DNA of 64,000 nucleotides from contig JAHEFE010000007.1 of the NCBI GenBank assembly GCA_024640365.1, positions 44,409-108,408 of the forward strand, in the 5' to 3' direction. Below the pieces are notes generated by a model. That model was not told the origin of the DNA and ran no database searches. It saw nothing but the letters and a program-made list of their open reading frames with translations. Below are positions 1 to 8,291 of this stretch, piece after piece; within the stretch, counting starts at the first letter, position 1, and the number at the start of each line of letters is the position of its first letter. A program made the position numbers and the translations under genes. The DNA is from Woeseiaceae bacterium (lineage in GTDB: Bacteria; Pseudomonadota; Gammaproteobacteria; Steroidobacterales; Woeseiaceae).

Positions 1-531
1 GGCTTGTTCCAGGCCGTATCAATCGCAACCACGACAGGCTTTACGACCGCGAACTATTCAACATGGCCAGGAGCGCTTCCAGTCGTATTGATTCTCGCCA
101 GCTTTATCGGCGGCTCCGCAGGTTCAACCGCCGGTGGCATCAAGGTCGTTCGCTGGTTGCTCGTATACAAACAAGGGCTGAGAGAAATCTCTCGCCTTAT
201 TCACCCCAGCGCCGAAATACCCGTGAAGCTGGGTAACACGCCGGTGTCCGCGCGGGTCGTTGACGCCGTTTGGGGCTTCTTCTCGGTTTACATCATTGTT
301 TTCGGGGCACTGTTACTTGCAATGATGGCAACTGGTCTTGACCAGGTCACCGCTTTTTCAGCCGTAGCGGCGACCCTGAATAACCTCGGGCCTGGGCTCG
401 GTGATGTGGCTACCGGATTCATGACCGTAAGCGATCCCGGCAAGTGGGCCTCTATTTTGGCGATGCTGCTGGGTCGATTGGAAATATTCACGCTACTGGT
501 ATTGATTACCCCAACATTCTGGCGGCCCTGA
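1..531 (+). CDS. trkH: TrkH family potassium uptake protein, C-terminal part
   Basis: This is the C-terminal part of an inner-membrane K+ translocating subunit of the Trk system, and its 5' end lies left of the window. The visible 176 residues include the family's pore and helix signature ATTTGFTTA near the start, the glycine-rich GGSAGSTAGGIK stretch, and a terminal LGRLEIFTLLVL segment followed by PTFWRP, which is how TrkH/KtrB proteins usually end. Several hydrophobic helices are evident. In the known system TrkH works with the NAD-binding regulator TrkA, which is not in view. The stop TGA shares its last base with the ATG of the next gene, so the two are probably co-transcribed and translationally coupled. 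Confidence 0.9.
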   Translation, partial: GLFQAVSIATTTGFTTANYSTWPGALPVVLILASFIGGSAGSTAGGIKVVRWLLVYKQGLREISRLIHPSAEIPVKLGNTPVSARVVDAVWGFFSVYIIVFGALLLAMMATGLDQVTAFSAVAATLNNLGPGLGDVATGFMTVSDPGKWASILAMLLGRLEIFTLLVLITPTFWRP

Positions 532-866
532 TGACAACACGGGTCGCCTCACTTCTCGCCATGCTTGAGCGCGGTCAGGATTCAGCGCTACTCCGGTTCT
601 CGCTCGGCAATGAACTACTGGCAGAGAATAATTCTCGTCAAGCAGTGACGCACCTTCGCAAAGCGCTGCAGCTGGACCCTGAATATTCTGCGGCGTGGAA
701 GTTGCTTGGCAAGGCTCTTACCGACAACAATGAAGTCGCGGCCGCTATCGATTGTTATCAACGCGGAATTGCCACAGCGGAAGCAAAAGGTGACCGCCAG
801 GCAGTAAAAGAAATGCAGGTTTTTTTAAGACGTCTCGAGAGAAAAACTGCAGCCGGCGGGGGCTGA
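531..866 (+). CDS. Small tetratricopeptide-repeat protein
   Basis: A 111-residue protein with about two TPR helix pairs: residues 20-55 resemble LGNELLAENNSRQAVTHLRK and are followed by ALQLDPEYSAAWKLLGKAL, a textbook TPR spacing. There is no signal peptide or membrane segment, so it is likely a cytoplasmic adaptor. I chose the ATG at 531 because it overlaps the trkH stop as TGATG. The frame is open further upstream to 444, but that part lies inside trkH and looks non-coding. It ends 4 bases before dctQ, which suggests one transcript. TPR proteins are scaffolds, and no partner can be named from sequence. Confidence 0.8.
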   Translation: MTTRVASLLAMLERGQDSALLRFSLGNELLAENNSRQAVTHLRKALQLDPEYSAAWKLLGKALTDNNEVAAAIDCYQRGIATAEAKGDRQAVKEMQVFLRRLERKTAAGGG

Positions 867-870
867 TTTC

Positions 871-1389
871 ATGACAATAGAAAACCAAAAAGTTGCTGCC
901 ACGATCGAGCGGTTCAGTGACCTTGTTGGCCGTGCTACTAGCTGGCTGACGCTGCTAATGGTGCTTACGACTTTTGGTGTTGTTGTCCTGCGTTATATTT
1001 TTGACGCAGGCATTATCTGGTTACAAGAAGCTATCACCTGGATGCACGCCACCGTTTTCATGCTGGGCGCCGCGTATGCACTGCAGCAGGAAGAACACGT
1101 GCGAGTCGATATTTTTTATCGCGACATGACTGCTCGCGGACGTGCCATCGTAAACATCGGCGGCTTGCTTCTTTTTCTTTGGCCGATGTGCGGCTACCTC
1201 ATGATAGAGGCGCTGGATTACGTGAGTGCATCCTGGGCTCTACGTGAATCATCGCGTGAAGCGGGTGGGCTGCCATACCCATTCGTGCCCCTGCTGAAGA
1301 GTCTTTTGTTGTTAATGCCATTAACTGTTGCCTTGCAGGGGCTGGCTATTTTTCTCCGTGCGCTGCCGGCGCTGAAGCGGGAACACTAG
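871..1389 (+). CDS. dctQ: TRAP transporter small permease subunit
   Basis: A 172-residue inner-membrane protein with four hydrophobic helices, matching the DctQ small subunit of tripartite ATP-independent periplasmic transporters. Family signatures are visible: VVVLRYIF after the first helix, the HVRVDIFY motif after the second, and GGLPYPFVPLLK before the last. DctQ joins the large permease DctM to form the membrane complex that imports organic acids with a sodium gradient. The start follows the TPR gene by 4 bases, and the stop is one base from dctM. The binding protein is encoded convergently just downstream of dctM. Confidence 0.92.
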   Translation: MTIENQKVAATIERFSDLVGRATSWLTLLMVLTTFGVVVLRYIFDAGIIWLQEAITWMHATVFMLGAAYALQQEEHVRVDIFYRDMTARGRAIVNIGGLLLFLWPMCGYLMIEALDYVSASWALRESSREAGGLPYPFVPLLKSLLLLMPLTVALQGLAIFLRALPALKREH

Positions 1390-1390
1390 T

Positions 1391-2770
1391 ATGGAGTGGA
1401 TGTCCTTACTTCTGTTCGTCGCCGTAATTGTCTTTTTGTTAGCGGGCTTCCCGGTCGCCTTCACGTTGGGCGGAACCGGCTTGTTGTTTGCGATGCTGGG
1501 AGTAGCGACAGGGAGCTTCGACGGTGCGTTTCTTTATGCTCTGCCCAGTCGGATATTCGGTGTCATGAATAATGACACGTTAATTGCGGTGCCTCTTTTT
1601 GTGTTTATGGGCATTACGCTGGAGCGCGCACGAATCGCCGAACAATTACTGGAAACGCTGAGTGATTTGTTTGGCTCACTGCGCGGCGGTCTTGGCATTG
1701 CGGTCACTGTCGTCGGTATGTTGCTCGCGGCCAGCACTGGAATTGTCGGTGCAACAGTGGTGACCATGGGGCTACTATCTTTGCCAACAATGTTGAAACG
1801 TGGCTATTCCGCGGAGGTCGCTACCGGAACCATTTGTGCCTCCGGTACGCTCGGACAAATAATTCCACCCTCAATAATACTGGTCATGCTGGGCGATGTG
1901 ATGTCGTCCGCTTATCAACAAGCTCAGCTGTCGCAGGGAATTTTTTCGCCGCGAACCGTTTCTGTAGGCGATCTTTTTGCCGGCGCAATTATTCCGGGTC
2001 TTTTGCTCGTGCTCCTCTACATCGCATATCTATTATTGCTGGCGGTCATTCATCCGTCGTCGATACCGAGTGCACAAGACATTGCCGATGACTCCCAACC
2101 CGTAACCGTGCGACGTGTGTTTGGCGCTCTATTGCCACCATTGTTGCTCATTTTTGCGGTGCTTGGCTCTATCCTGGGCGGCTTCGCAACACCCACCGAA
2201 GCGGCCGCGGTCGGTGCGGTTGGCGCACTGTTGCTCGCGATGGAGCGGCGCCAACTGAAGCTTGATCGCCTGCAGGAAATCATGCGCGGGACCATTCGTA
2301 TCAGCAGCATGGTGTTTTTGATTCTTATCGGCGCTTCGGTCTTTTCGCTGGTCTTCCGTGGCTACGGTGGTGATGACGTAGTACGAAACCTGCTGAGCTC
2401 GCTACCCGGCGGAACAATCGGCGCCGTAGTTGTTGTGATGCTGGTAATGTTTCTGCTTGGCTTTGTACTCGACTTTATCGAGATCACTTTTGTCGTTGTT
2501 CCAATCGTCGGACCCATACTGTTATCAATGGGCCTCGATCCGGTGTGGCTCGGCATTATGATTGCCGTCAACTTGCAGACTTCTTTTCTGACGCCACCGT
2601 TCGGCTTTGCGCTTTTTTATCTACGCGGCGTAGCACCGCCGTCGGTAACTACCGGACAAATTTATCGCGGCGTAATCCCGTTCGTCATTATCCAGCTACT
2701 GGCGCTTCTAATAATCGCTATGTTCCCTGATCTGGTTACGTGGTTGCCAAATCGTTTATACGGGCAGTAA
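1391..2770 (+). CDS. dctM: TRAP transporter large permease subunit
   Basis: A 459-residue multi-helix membrane protein of the DctM family, the translocation channel of TRAP importers. Diagnostic features are the N-terminal FPVAFTLGGTGLLFA helix, the MNNDTLIAVPLFVFMG segment, the SGTLGQIIPPSIILVMLG motif around residues 150-170, and the late FVLDFIEITFVVVPI helix. Length is close to the family norm of about 430-460 residues. It begins one base after the dctQ stop. The substrate cannot be read from the permease. The adjacent binding protein resembles the keto-acid type, so a 2-oxo-acid or related carboxylate is the best guess. Confidence 0.93.
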   Translation: MEWMSLLLFVAVIVFLLAGFPVAFTLGGTGLLFAMLGVATGSFDGAFLYALPSRIFGVMNNDTLIAVPLFVFMGITLERARIAEQLLETLSDLFGSLRGGLGIAVTVVGMLLAASTGIVGATVVTMGLLSLPTMLKRGYSAEVATGTICASGTLGQIIPPSIILVMLGDVMSSAYQQAQLSQGIFSPRTVSVGDLFAGAIIPGLLLVLLYIAYLLLLAVIHPSSIPSAQDIADDSQPVTVRRVFGALLPPLLLIFAVLGSILGGFATPTEAAAVGAVGALLLAMERRQLKLDRLQEIMRGTIRISSMVFLILIGASVFSLVFRGYGGDDVVRNLLSSLPGGTIGAVVVVMLVMFLLGFVLDFIEITFVVVPIVGPILLSMGLDPVWLGIMIAVNLQTSFLTPPFGFALFYLRGVAPPSVTTGQIYRGVIPFVIIQLLALLIIAMFPDLVTWLPNRLYGQ

Positions 2771-2774
2771 TTAT

Positions 2775-3878
2775 TTAGCGCGATCTGGCTCGATCACGTA
2801 AGTAGGCATATTCGCTAATGCGCTGGTTGTCTGCCGACTTGGCAAGAAAATCAAAATACGACTTGTGAATCTTTGCGGCCCACGGGTCATTCGCAGAAAA
2901 CTCTTCGAGAACTTCCTTGGTGAGGTCGCGCAACAGGTTCATTACATCCTCAGGAAACTCTCGCAATTCTATATTCGGGTCCTGGGTCAATTGCGCCAGT
3001 GACTGGGCATTGCCCCAGGTATATTCTGCTTGCATGTCACAATTCATTGCCTGGCATGCCAGCTCAATGAGGTCCTGGAGATCAGCAGGTAACGAGTCGT
3101 ACGCCTGTTTGTTAACAATGCACTCGAGGATCGGGCCGGGCTCATGCCAACCTGGGTAATAATAGTATTTAGCGGCTTTGTGTAAGCCAAGTGACATGTC
3201 GTTATAAGGCCCCACCCATTCAGTTGCGTCAATTGCGCCCGTTTGTAACGAGGTAAATATTTCGGATCCCTGCATCAGGACAGTTGTCACGCCTGCGCGA
3301 CGCATGACCTCGCCGCCAAGACCCGGCATGCGCATTTTCAGTCCGCGCAAGTCTTCTACCGAATTGATTTCGCGGTTGAACCACCCACCCATTTGTACTC
3401 CGGTACTGCCTGCCGCAAACGGTACAAGATTATGTGGTGCATACAGCTCACGCCATAACTTAAGGCCGTCCCCGTAATACAGCCAGGCATACATTTCGTT
3501 GGCGTTCATCCCGAATGGGACCGTCGTAAAATATTGCGCCGCGTCAACTTTGCCCTTGTGGTAATAGGAGGCGCCGTGACCCATTTGCGCCGTTCCTCCG
3601 GACACAGCACCAAAAATCTCCAGCGCAGGCACCAACTCACCACCAGCGTAAACCTTGATCTTGAGGCGTCCGTTGGAGGCGCGCTCAATATGCTTGGCAA
3701 TATTTTCGGCACCCACCCCGAGGCCCGGTAATTTTGGCGGCCAGGAGGTAACCATTTTCCACTCGAAGACTTCGTCTTGGCGAGAGGTTGTTGAACTGGC
3801 GCCGCTCTCGGGTGTTTTACTGCAAGCAGTAGCGCCGGCGGCCAGTACCATACCGCTGACAAAGTCTCTTCTTTTCAT
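2775..3878 (-). CDS. dctP: TRAP transporter substrate-binding protein, TakP-like
   Basis: A 367-residue periplasmic solute-binding protein. I place the start at the ATG at 3878, which gives a twin-arginine signal (KRRDF at residues 2-6) followed by a hydrophobic stretch ending at Cys19. It may therefore be Tat-exported and possibly lipidated, although the -3 position is not an ideal lipobox. The core matches the 2-oxoacid-binding TakP branch of DctP: GNTG-like GSTGVQMGGWF near 157, the LKMRMPG arginine at 183, TEWVGPY at 219-225 and the YYYYPGW stretch near 238. It ends 4 bases from dctM but on the opposite strand, unlike the usual dctPQM order. The upstream in-frame extension to 4064 looks non-coding. 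Confidence 0.9.
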   Translation of the reverse strand: MKRRDFVSGMVLAAGATACSKTPESGASSTTSRQDEVFEWKMVTSWPPKLPGLGVGAENIAKHIERASNGRLKIKVYAGGELVPALEIFGAVSGGTAQMGHGASYYHKGKVDAAQYFTTVPFGMNANEMYAWLYYGDGLKLWRELYAPHNLVPFAAGSTGVQMGGWFNREINSVEDLRGLKMRMPGLGGEVMRRAGVTTVLMQGSEIFTSLQTGAIDATEWVGPYNDMSLGLHKAAKYYYYPGWHEPGPILECIVNKQAYDSLPADLQDLIELACQAMNCDMQAEYTWGNAQSLAQLTQDPNIELREFPEDVMNLLRDLTKEVLEEFSANDPWAAKIHKSYFDFLAKSADNQRISEYAYLRDRARSR

Positions 3879-4195
3879 AGTGGGGTATCCGTTAAATAAA
3901 GCCTCGCCTAGTGTAGACGGCGCGGTCCTGAGAACCAACGAAAAATGGACCACACACTGGATTTGTTGTTGTACGACCGACGTTACCAGCAAGATCACAT
4001 CATGCGGACAAATAATCGGGCGTGACAAGCTCGAACAAGACCGGAGAAGGAGCGAAAAAACCACTTATGCACGATACATTGGGATAAAGCGGGATGATAA
4101 ACCCACTTAATATGAAATGTTCCAATCGTGGTGATAGCTGCTTAGGTTTTTGAGCTTAATAGCCATTTCATGGTGTTTTGTATACCAAAATACAT

Positions 4196-4220
4196 AAAAA
4201 CCCCACCCAAGCGGGTGGGG
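4196..4220 (-). terminator. Intrinsic terminator inside a divergent intergenic region
   Basis: Read on the minus strand, CCCCACCC (4220-4213), a GCTT loop and GGGTGGGG (4208-4201) form an 8-bp GC-only stem followed directly by five T residues (4200-4196). No minus-strand protein gene lies upstream: the region between here and 4430 is intergenic and dtd runs the other way. It therefore appears to end a non-coding transcript, or to act as an attenuator far upstream of dctP. Confidence 0.75.
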
Positions 4221-4361
4221 CTGCCCTCCATGGCCCGGGATGGACACGGCTAGCACGTGGGCTGCCTCCTTGCTGCCCCTCCTGCCACACCCCCTTGGGA
4301 AAGCGGTTTGGCGGACATCCCGTATAGCGTAGACTGCCACCTGCGATAACTGACAGCCCGG
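4201..4361 (-). ncRNA. Candidate structured small RNA ended by an intrinsic terminator
   Basis: On the minus strand, GGGCTGTC (4361-4354 region) can pair with GGCAGCCC just before the terminator stem, with one G-U pair. Inside it, CGGGATG can pair with CATCCCG. The stretch in between is purine-rich with repeated GGA motifs (AGGAGG, AAGGAGG and ATGGAGG elements), which resembles Csr/Rsm-type decoy RNAs in style. It does not fit SRP RNA, because the GGAA tetraloop domain is missing, and I do not recognise 6S, tmRNA or RNase P RNA. The 5' end is inferred from the pairing, not from a promoter. The family is unknown to me. Confidence 0.4.
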
Positions 4362-4430
4362 CCTCTAATTGGCCATTGAACAGAGAAAACTGGGCGCAGC
4401 ACGTGAACCGGCTGCCTCGACGGATAAGCG

Positions 4431-4886
4431 ATGATTGGATTGTTACAGCGTGTGAGCGGGGCAAGCGTGATCGTTGCCGGCGAAAAGGTTGCTGAAATCG
4501 GAGCGGGCATACTGGTGCTCGTTGCCGTGCAGCGCCACGATTCAGAGCGCGAAGTAGAGCGCCTTGCCGAGCGGTTGTTAACGTATCGCGTATTTGAAGA
4601 CGAAAGCGGACGCATGAATAAAAGCGTTATCGATCTCGGGCTGGATGTCTTGCTGGTGCCTCAGTTCACTCTGGCCGCGGACACCAAAAAGGGGACGCGC
4701 GCCAGCTTCACGCGCGCCGCAGCACCTGAAACCGGTGCGCGCCTGTTCAAACTACTGTTAACAAAGTGCGGCGACCTCTGTAACAATGTACAAAGCGGTA
4801 TATTTGGTGCCGATATGCAAGTGGGTCTGACCAATGATGGGCCAGTGACTTTCTGGCTTGAAACCCACAGCCCTGCCCACCCATAG
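4431..4886 (+). CDS. dtd: D-aminoacyl-tRNA deacylase
   Basis: A 151-residue homodimeric cytosolic enzyme that hydrolyses D-amino acids (and mischarged glycine) from tRNA. The second conserved motif NDGPVT, with its Gly-cisPro pair, is intact at residues 135-140, and LAADTKKGTRASF follows the first motif as expected. The first motif, usually SQFTL, reads PQFTL at 77-81, so the serine is replaced by proline while Gln78 and Thr80 remain. Length is typical for the family (about 145-150). The ATG at 4431 opens directly with the canonical first strand (residues 2-9, IGLLQRVS). The gene stands alone, with tatABC following on the same strand after 125 bases. Confidence 0.92.
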   Translation: MIGLLQRVSGASVIVAGEKVAEIGAGILVLVAVQRHDSEREVERLAERLLTYRVFEDESGRMNKSVIDLGLDVLLVPQFTLAADTKKGTRASFTRAAAPETGARLFKLLLTKCGDLCNNVQSGIFGADMQVGLTNDGPVTFWLETHSPAHP

Positions 4887-5011
4887 CGTCCCGCAAAAAT
4901 TGTTGTCGGTATTGTTGGGCCGGCGGGGTTATTATAAAGGTACGATCGCAGGCATTAGCTGGCGACCGTGATTGTTTTTTGTGACGGGGCGGAGCCCCAG
5001 GAGTTTGCAAG

Positions 5012-5245
5012 ATGTTATCTAACATCGGACCGTTTCAATTATTGATTGTTCTGCTTATCGTGCTCGCCATTTTCGGTACTAAGCGATTACGTACGCTCGG
5101 CTCTGATCTGGGCAGCGCCGTCAAAGGGTTCAGGGGCGCAATGAACGAGGCAGACAAGGAACCCGACCAGCTGGATAACAATACTGAAGATGCCGACTTC
5201 GACAATACGCCGGTCGATGAACCTAAAAAGCAAAAGCGCAACTAA
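5012..5245 (+). CDS. tatA: Sec-independent protein translocase subunit TatA
   Basis: A 77-residue membrane protein with one N-terminal helix (residues 6-21), the [24 protein letters not shown] hinge and amphipathic helix in pieces typical of TatA, and an acidic then lysine-rich tail. TatA oligomers form the passage for folded twin-arginine substrates. An AGGAG ribosome site lies 9 bases before the ATG. It is the first gene of tatABC, with 14 bases to tatB. The TRAP binding protein upstream has a twin-arginine signal and is a plausible client. Confidence 0.92.
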   Translation: MLSNIGPFQLLIVLLIVLAIFGTKRLRTLGSDLGSAVKGFRGAMNEADKEPDQLDNNTEDADFDNTPVDEPKKQKRN

Positions 5246-5259
5246 GGCGGTAATTCCTG

Positions 5260-5568
5260 ATGTCAGGCATTGGCTTCTGGGAACTTATATTTCTTTTTCT
5301 GATCGGGCTGATTGTTCTTGGCCCGGAGCGCTTGCCGCGGGTCGCCCAACAACTAGGTAACTGGTTGGGGCAGGCGCGTCGCATGACCCGCGTCATGAAA
5401 CGCCAACTGGAAGACGAGTTGGATCTCAACAAGGCGCTGAATCCGCAACCGCAAAAGACCGCGCGCCCCAAAACAACCTCGACACCCGCCGGCATGGCGC
5501 CGACGAGCGCCGACAAGCCGGTCGACAACACCGCTAGCGAGCCACCGAAGAGTGCCGATAGTGAGTAG
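5260..5568 (+). CDS. tatB: Sec-independent protein translocase subunit TatB
   Basis: A 102-residue protein with the TatB-type start MSGIGFWELI, a single helix, the LGPERLPRVAQQLGNW hinge and amphipathic helix, and a charged, proline- and threonine-rich tail. TatB partners TatC in recognising twin-arginine signals. The LGPERLP motif separates it from TatA next door. Its 3' end overlaps the 5' end of tatC by a few bases, so the two are coupled. Confidence 0.9.
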   Translation: MSGIGFWELIFLFLIGLIVLGPERLPRVAQQLGNWLGQARRMTRVMKRQLEDELDLNKALNPQPQKTARPKTTSTPAGMAPTSADKPVDNTASEPPKSADSE

Positions 5569-6340
5569 TGACACAAAGACCCCGGATGACAAGGAAGAGC
5601 TCGCCGAGGACTCTTTGCTGTCCCACCTGATAGAGCTGCGCAGCCGATTATTAAAAATCGCTGTCACTATCGTTGTTATTTTCGTCGTCCTGTTACCCTT
5701 TGCGGGCGACTTGTTCGCTTTCGTATCAGAGCCGCTGCGTCACGTGTTGCCCGGCAGCAAGATGATTGTCACGGGTGTAGCATCGCCAGCCATCACCCCC
5801 TTGAAACTTGCTTTTTTTGTCGCTCTTTTTTTGGCGATGCCGATAGTGCTTTACCAGGTTTGGGCGTTCGTCGCGCCGGGCCTCTATATGAAAGAAAAGA
5901 GCTTTACAGTGCCGCTGCTGGTATCGAGTATCATTCTTTTCTACATGGGCATCGCTTTCGCTTACTACGTAATTTTCCCGCTCATGTTCGGGTTCTTTGT
6001 GAAAATTGCTCCGGTCGGCGTCGAAGTGCAGCCAGACATTTCCAGTTTTCTCGATTTCATTACAACTATATTTTTCGCCTTTGGTCTCGCTTTTGAGGTG
6101 CCGGTAGCCACTGTGCTGCTCGTCTTGACCGGCTTGACGACACCAGACAAGCTATCCAAGGCGCGACCCTATGTGTTTCTGCTGGCGTTCGTCGTTGGCA
6201 TGATATTGACGCCGCCAGACGTGATTAGCCAAACTTTGCTGGCGGTCCCCGTGTATCTGCTGTTTGAACTGGGCATAGTTATGGCGCGCATATTTAAACG
6301 CAACAAAGATCAGGGCACCGAGAAAGCCGAACAGGCATAG
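5561..6340 (+). CDS. tatC: Sec-independent protein translocase subunit TatC
   Basis: A 259-residue six-helix membrane protein and core receptor of the Tat translocase. After a short acidic tail it has the conserved HLIELRSRLLK entry to helix 1, the ITPLKLAFFVALFLAMP region, YQVWAFVAPGLYMKEK, and late helices with FGLAFEVPVATVLL and GMILTPPDVISQ. Two GTG codons compete as start: 5552 and 5561. I chose 5561 because a GAAGAG ribosome site sits 8 bases before it, while that site would overlap the 5552 start. Either choice overlaps tatB. Confidence 0.92.
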   Translation: MSSDTKTPDDKEELAEDSLLSHLIELRSRLLKIAVTIVVIFVVLLPFAGDLFAFVSEPLRHVLPGSKMIVTGVASPAITPLKLAFFVALFLAMPIVLYQVWAFVAPGLYMKEKSFTVPLLVSSIILFYMGIAFAYYVIFPLMFGFFVKIAPVGVEVQPDISSFLDFITTIFFAFGLAFEVPVATVLLVLTGLTTPDKLSKARPYVFLLAFVVGMILTPPDVISQTLLAVPVYLLFELGIVMARIFKRNKDQGTEKAEQA

Positions 6341-6450
6341 ATTCAGAAAAATAAAGCGCGCCGCGACCGGCCGAGGGGACGGTCTCATGCACTACGCATA
6401 TCGGCGCTTCGTCAAGCATATAAAATTAACGAAAATGCTGGAGTAAACAG

Positions 6451-8262
6451 ATGAGTCAATCGGCAGCAGCCGCGGTTACGCAAAAACGAGAAGGCGAGTT
6501 TCTCGGCCATCCTATAGGGCTGTACGTGTGTTTTGGCACCGAGCTATGGGAGCGGTTTTCCTTTTACGGTATGAAGTATCTGCTTCTTTTGTATCTGACC
6601 AAATATCACCTGTTTACCGATGCCGCCGGCTTTGACGTTCTCGGCGCTTACGCTGGTCTCGTTTACGCGCTCCCAGTAATCGGCGGGCTTATTGCCGATC
6701 GGTATCTCGGAATGCGCAAGGCGGTGGTCTTTGGCGGCATTCTCCTTTCGCTCGGTCACTTGTTGATGGCCGTAGAAGGGCACCAGGCCATAAACTATGT
6801 GGCGGGCACTGTGCTCGCTGCGGATCTGCAGTTGGCCAGCGGCCAAATTCTGGCCGCTGGGACGATCCTGCAACAGGACATCATGTTCCGCGATACGGCT
6901 GCCTTGAATGTTTTTTACTTCGCGCTCGCGCTGATTGTTATGGGCGTTGGTTATCTCAAGCCCAACGTTTCTACCATCGTCGGCAAGCTGTATGGTGAGG
7001 ACGATCCAAGGCGCGATTCCGGATTTACGATATTTTACATGGGCATCAATATAGGCTCTTTCTTCGCCACACTGGTTTGTGCGTGGCTCGGTGAAACCTA
7101 TGGCTGGAAATATGGTTTCGGCGCTGCCGGTATAGGCATGATCTTCGGCCTGTTTACATTCCTGAGCGGCCAAAAATATCTCTATGGTCACGCCGATCCC
7201 TCTGATTCGACAGCACTCAAGGAAAAAGTCGTTGGTCCCATTAACCGTGAGTGGTTTATTTATCTGGCCAGCCTGCCGTTCCTTGCGCTGATCTGGATGA
7301 TCGTTCAAAAAGAACCGGTAGTGCATGTCACTCAGAACGCGTTCCTCGTTGTCTCGATTGTCGGCATCATTCTGTATTCGATGATTTACAGAAAAACAGA
7401 CAGCAGCAATGTGATTGCATACGCGATGGCCGGCCTTGCGATTGTGCTCGGGCTCCTCGGTGTCTTTGTAGAGACAGGGTTTATCAATGCGGATCCAGCA
7501 GTGGCAGAGGGCGCGATTTATGCTGCGATCGGGATGATCATCGCTTTTGTTATCTATGGCTTTGCCACGCATAACTCTGCCGAATTTGGCCGGACCGTAA
7601 GTCTCATGGTTTTGATTCTCTCAACGGTTGTTTTCTGGGCGCTGTTCGAACAATCAGCGGGGTCGATGACGCTATTCGCTGATCGGGTCGTAGACCGGAC
7701 CGTTGGCAGCATTACATTCACCGCCGGCCAGTTTGGTTCGCTTAATGCCGGCTTCATCATGTTATTGGCCGTACCGTTTGCGACGCTCTGGGTGTGGCTG
7801 GCGAAACACAATCTTGAGCCCAATACGCCGGTCAAGTTCGCGCTGGGAATTTTGCAGGCCGGCCTCGGTTTCGGTGCGCTGGTACTGGGCGCGCATTACC
7901 CGGATCAAACCGGACACGTTGCCGCAATCTGGCTCGTACTTGCTTACTTGCTGCACACGACCGGCGAGCTTTGTTTGTCTCCGGTTGGCTTGTCGGCAGT
8001 AACCAAGCTGTCGATACCGAGAGTGGTCGGCGTCAGTATGGGCACGTGGTTTTTGGCGACTGCGCTGTCAGAAACGGTGGCAACCCGCCTTGGCAAGCTA
8101 GCTGCAATTGATATGTCCGCTGATGGCGGTGCCGACCTGGCCTCGTCAATTGCCACCTATACAGCACTGTTTGAATTTTTAATGTATGTGGGACTGGGCG
8201 CGGGCATTTTCATGCTCATCATTTCACCGTTAATCAAGCGCGGAATGCACGGCATACATTAA
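6451..8262 (+). CDS. Proton-dependent oligopeptide transporter (POT/PTR family)
   Basis: A 603-residue inner-membrane carrier of the major facilitator type. The POT signature ELWERFSFYGMKYLLLLYL (residues 30-48) contains the ExxER proton-coupling motif, and the second signature YLKPNVSTIVGKLY with FYMGINIGSF lies around 168-198. It is longer than bacterial members of about 460-500 residues, mainly through an inserted segment after helix 3 and extra helices in the middle, as in other long POT proteins. The expected substrates are di- and tripeptides, with uptake driven by protons. A GGAG ribosome site precedes the ATG. It appears monocistronic. Confidence 0.9.
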   Translation: MSQSAAAAVTQKREGEFLGHPIGLYVCFGTELWERFSFYGMKYLLLLYLTKYHLFTDAAGFDVLGAYAGLVYALPVIGGLIADRYLGMRKAVVFGGILLSLGHLLMAVEGHQAINYVAGTVLAADLQLASGQILAAGTILQQDIMFRDTAALNVFYFALALIVMGVGYLKPNVSTIVGKLYGEDDPRRDSGFTIFYMGINIGSFFATLVCAWLGETYGWKYGFGAAGIGMIFGLFTFLSGQKYLYGHADPSDSTALKEKVVGPINREWFIYLASLPFLALIWMIVQKEPVVHVTQNAFLVVSIVGIILYSMIYRKTDSSNVIAYAMAGLAIVLGLLGVFVETGFINADPAVAEGAIYAAIGMIIAFVIYGFATHNSAEFGRTVSLMVLILSTVVFWALFEQSAGSMTLFADRVVDRTVGSITFTAGQFGSLNAGFIMLLAVPFATLWVWLAKHNLEPNTPVKFALGILQAGLGFGALVLGAHYPDQTGHVAAIWLVLAYLLHTTGELCLSPVGLSAVTKLSIPRVVGVSMGTWFLATALSETVATRLGKLAAIDMSADGGADLASSIATYTALFEFLMYVGLGAGIFMLIISPLIKRGMHGIH

Positions 8263-8291
8263 ACCGTCGGCACGATCTGTGCGGGTCAGTA

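Larger units (their letters stand above)
3879..4430. other. 552-base divergent intergenic region between dctP and dtd
   Basis: No convincing protein gene is present. Short open frames here have no family features. The dctP-proximal part (3879-4190) shows no clear promoter. The part from 4200 to 4361 holds an intrinsic terminator on the minus strand and complementary segments consistent with a structured RNA. These are listed separately. Confidence 0.6.

Noticed and set aside
4230..4300. Possible 4.5S SRP RNA on the minus strand (GGCAGG and AGGCAGCC elements)
   Set aside because: The GGAA-type tetraloop and the paired apical stem of the SRP domain are missing, so only an unclassified RNA is claimed.
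4107..4615. Overlapping minus-strand open frames before dtd
   Set aside because: They have no recognisable domain or ribosome site, they change frame across the same GC-rich stretch, and an RNA hairpin with terminator explains the region better.
6544..7572. 342-codon open frame antisense to the POT transporter
   Set aside because: Composition is that of a reverse-strand shadow of a clear membrane transporter, with no family match.
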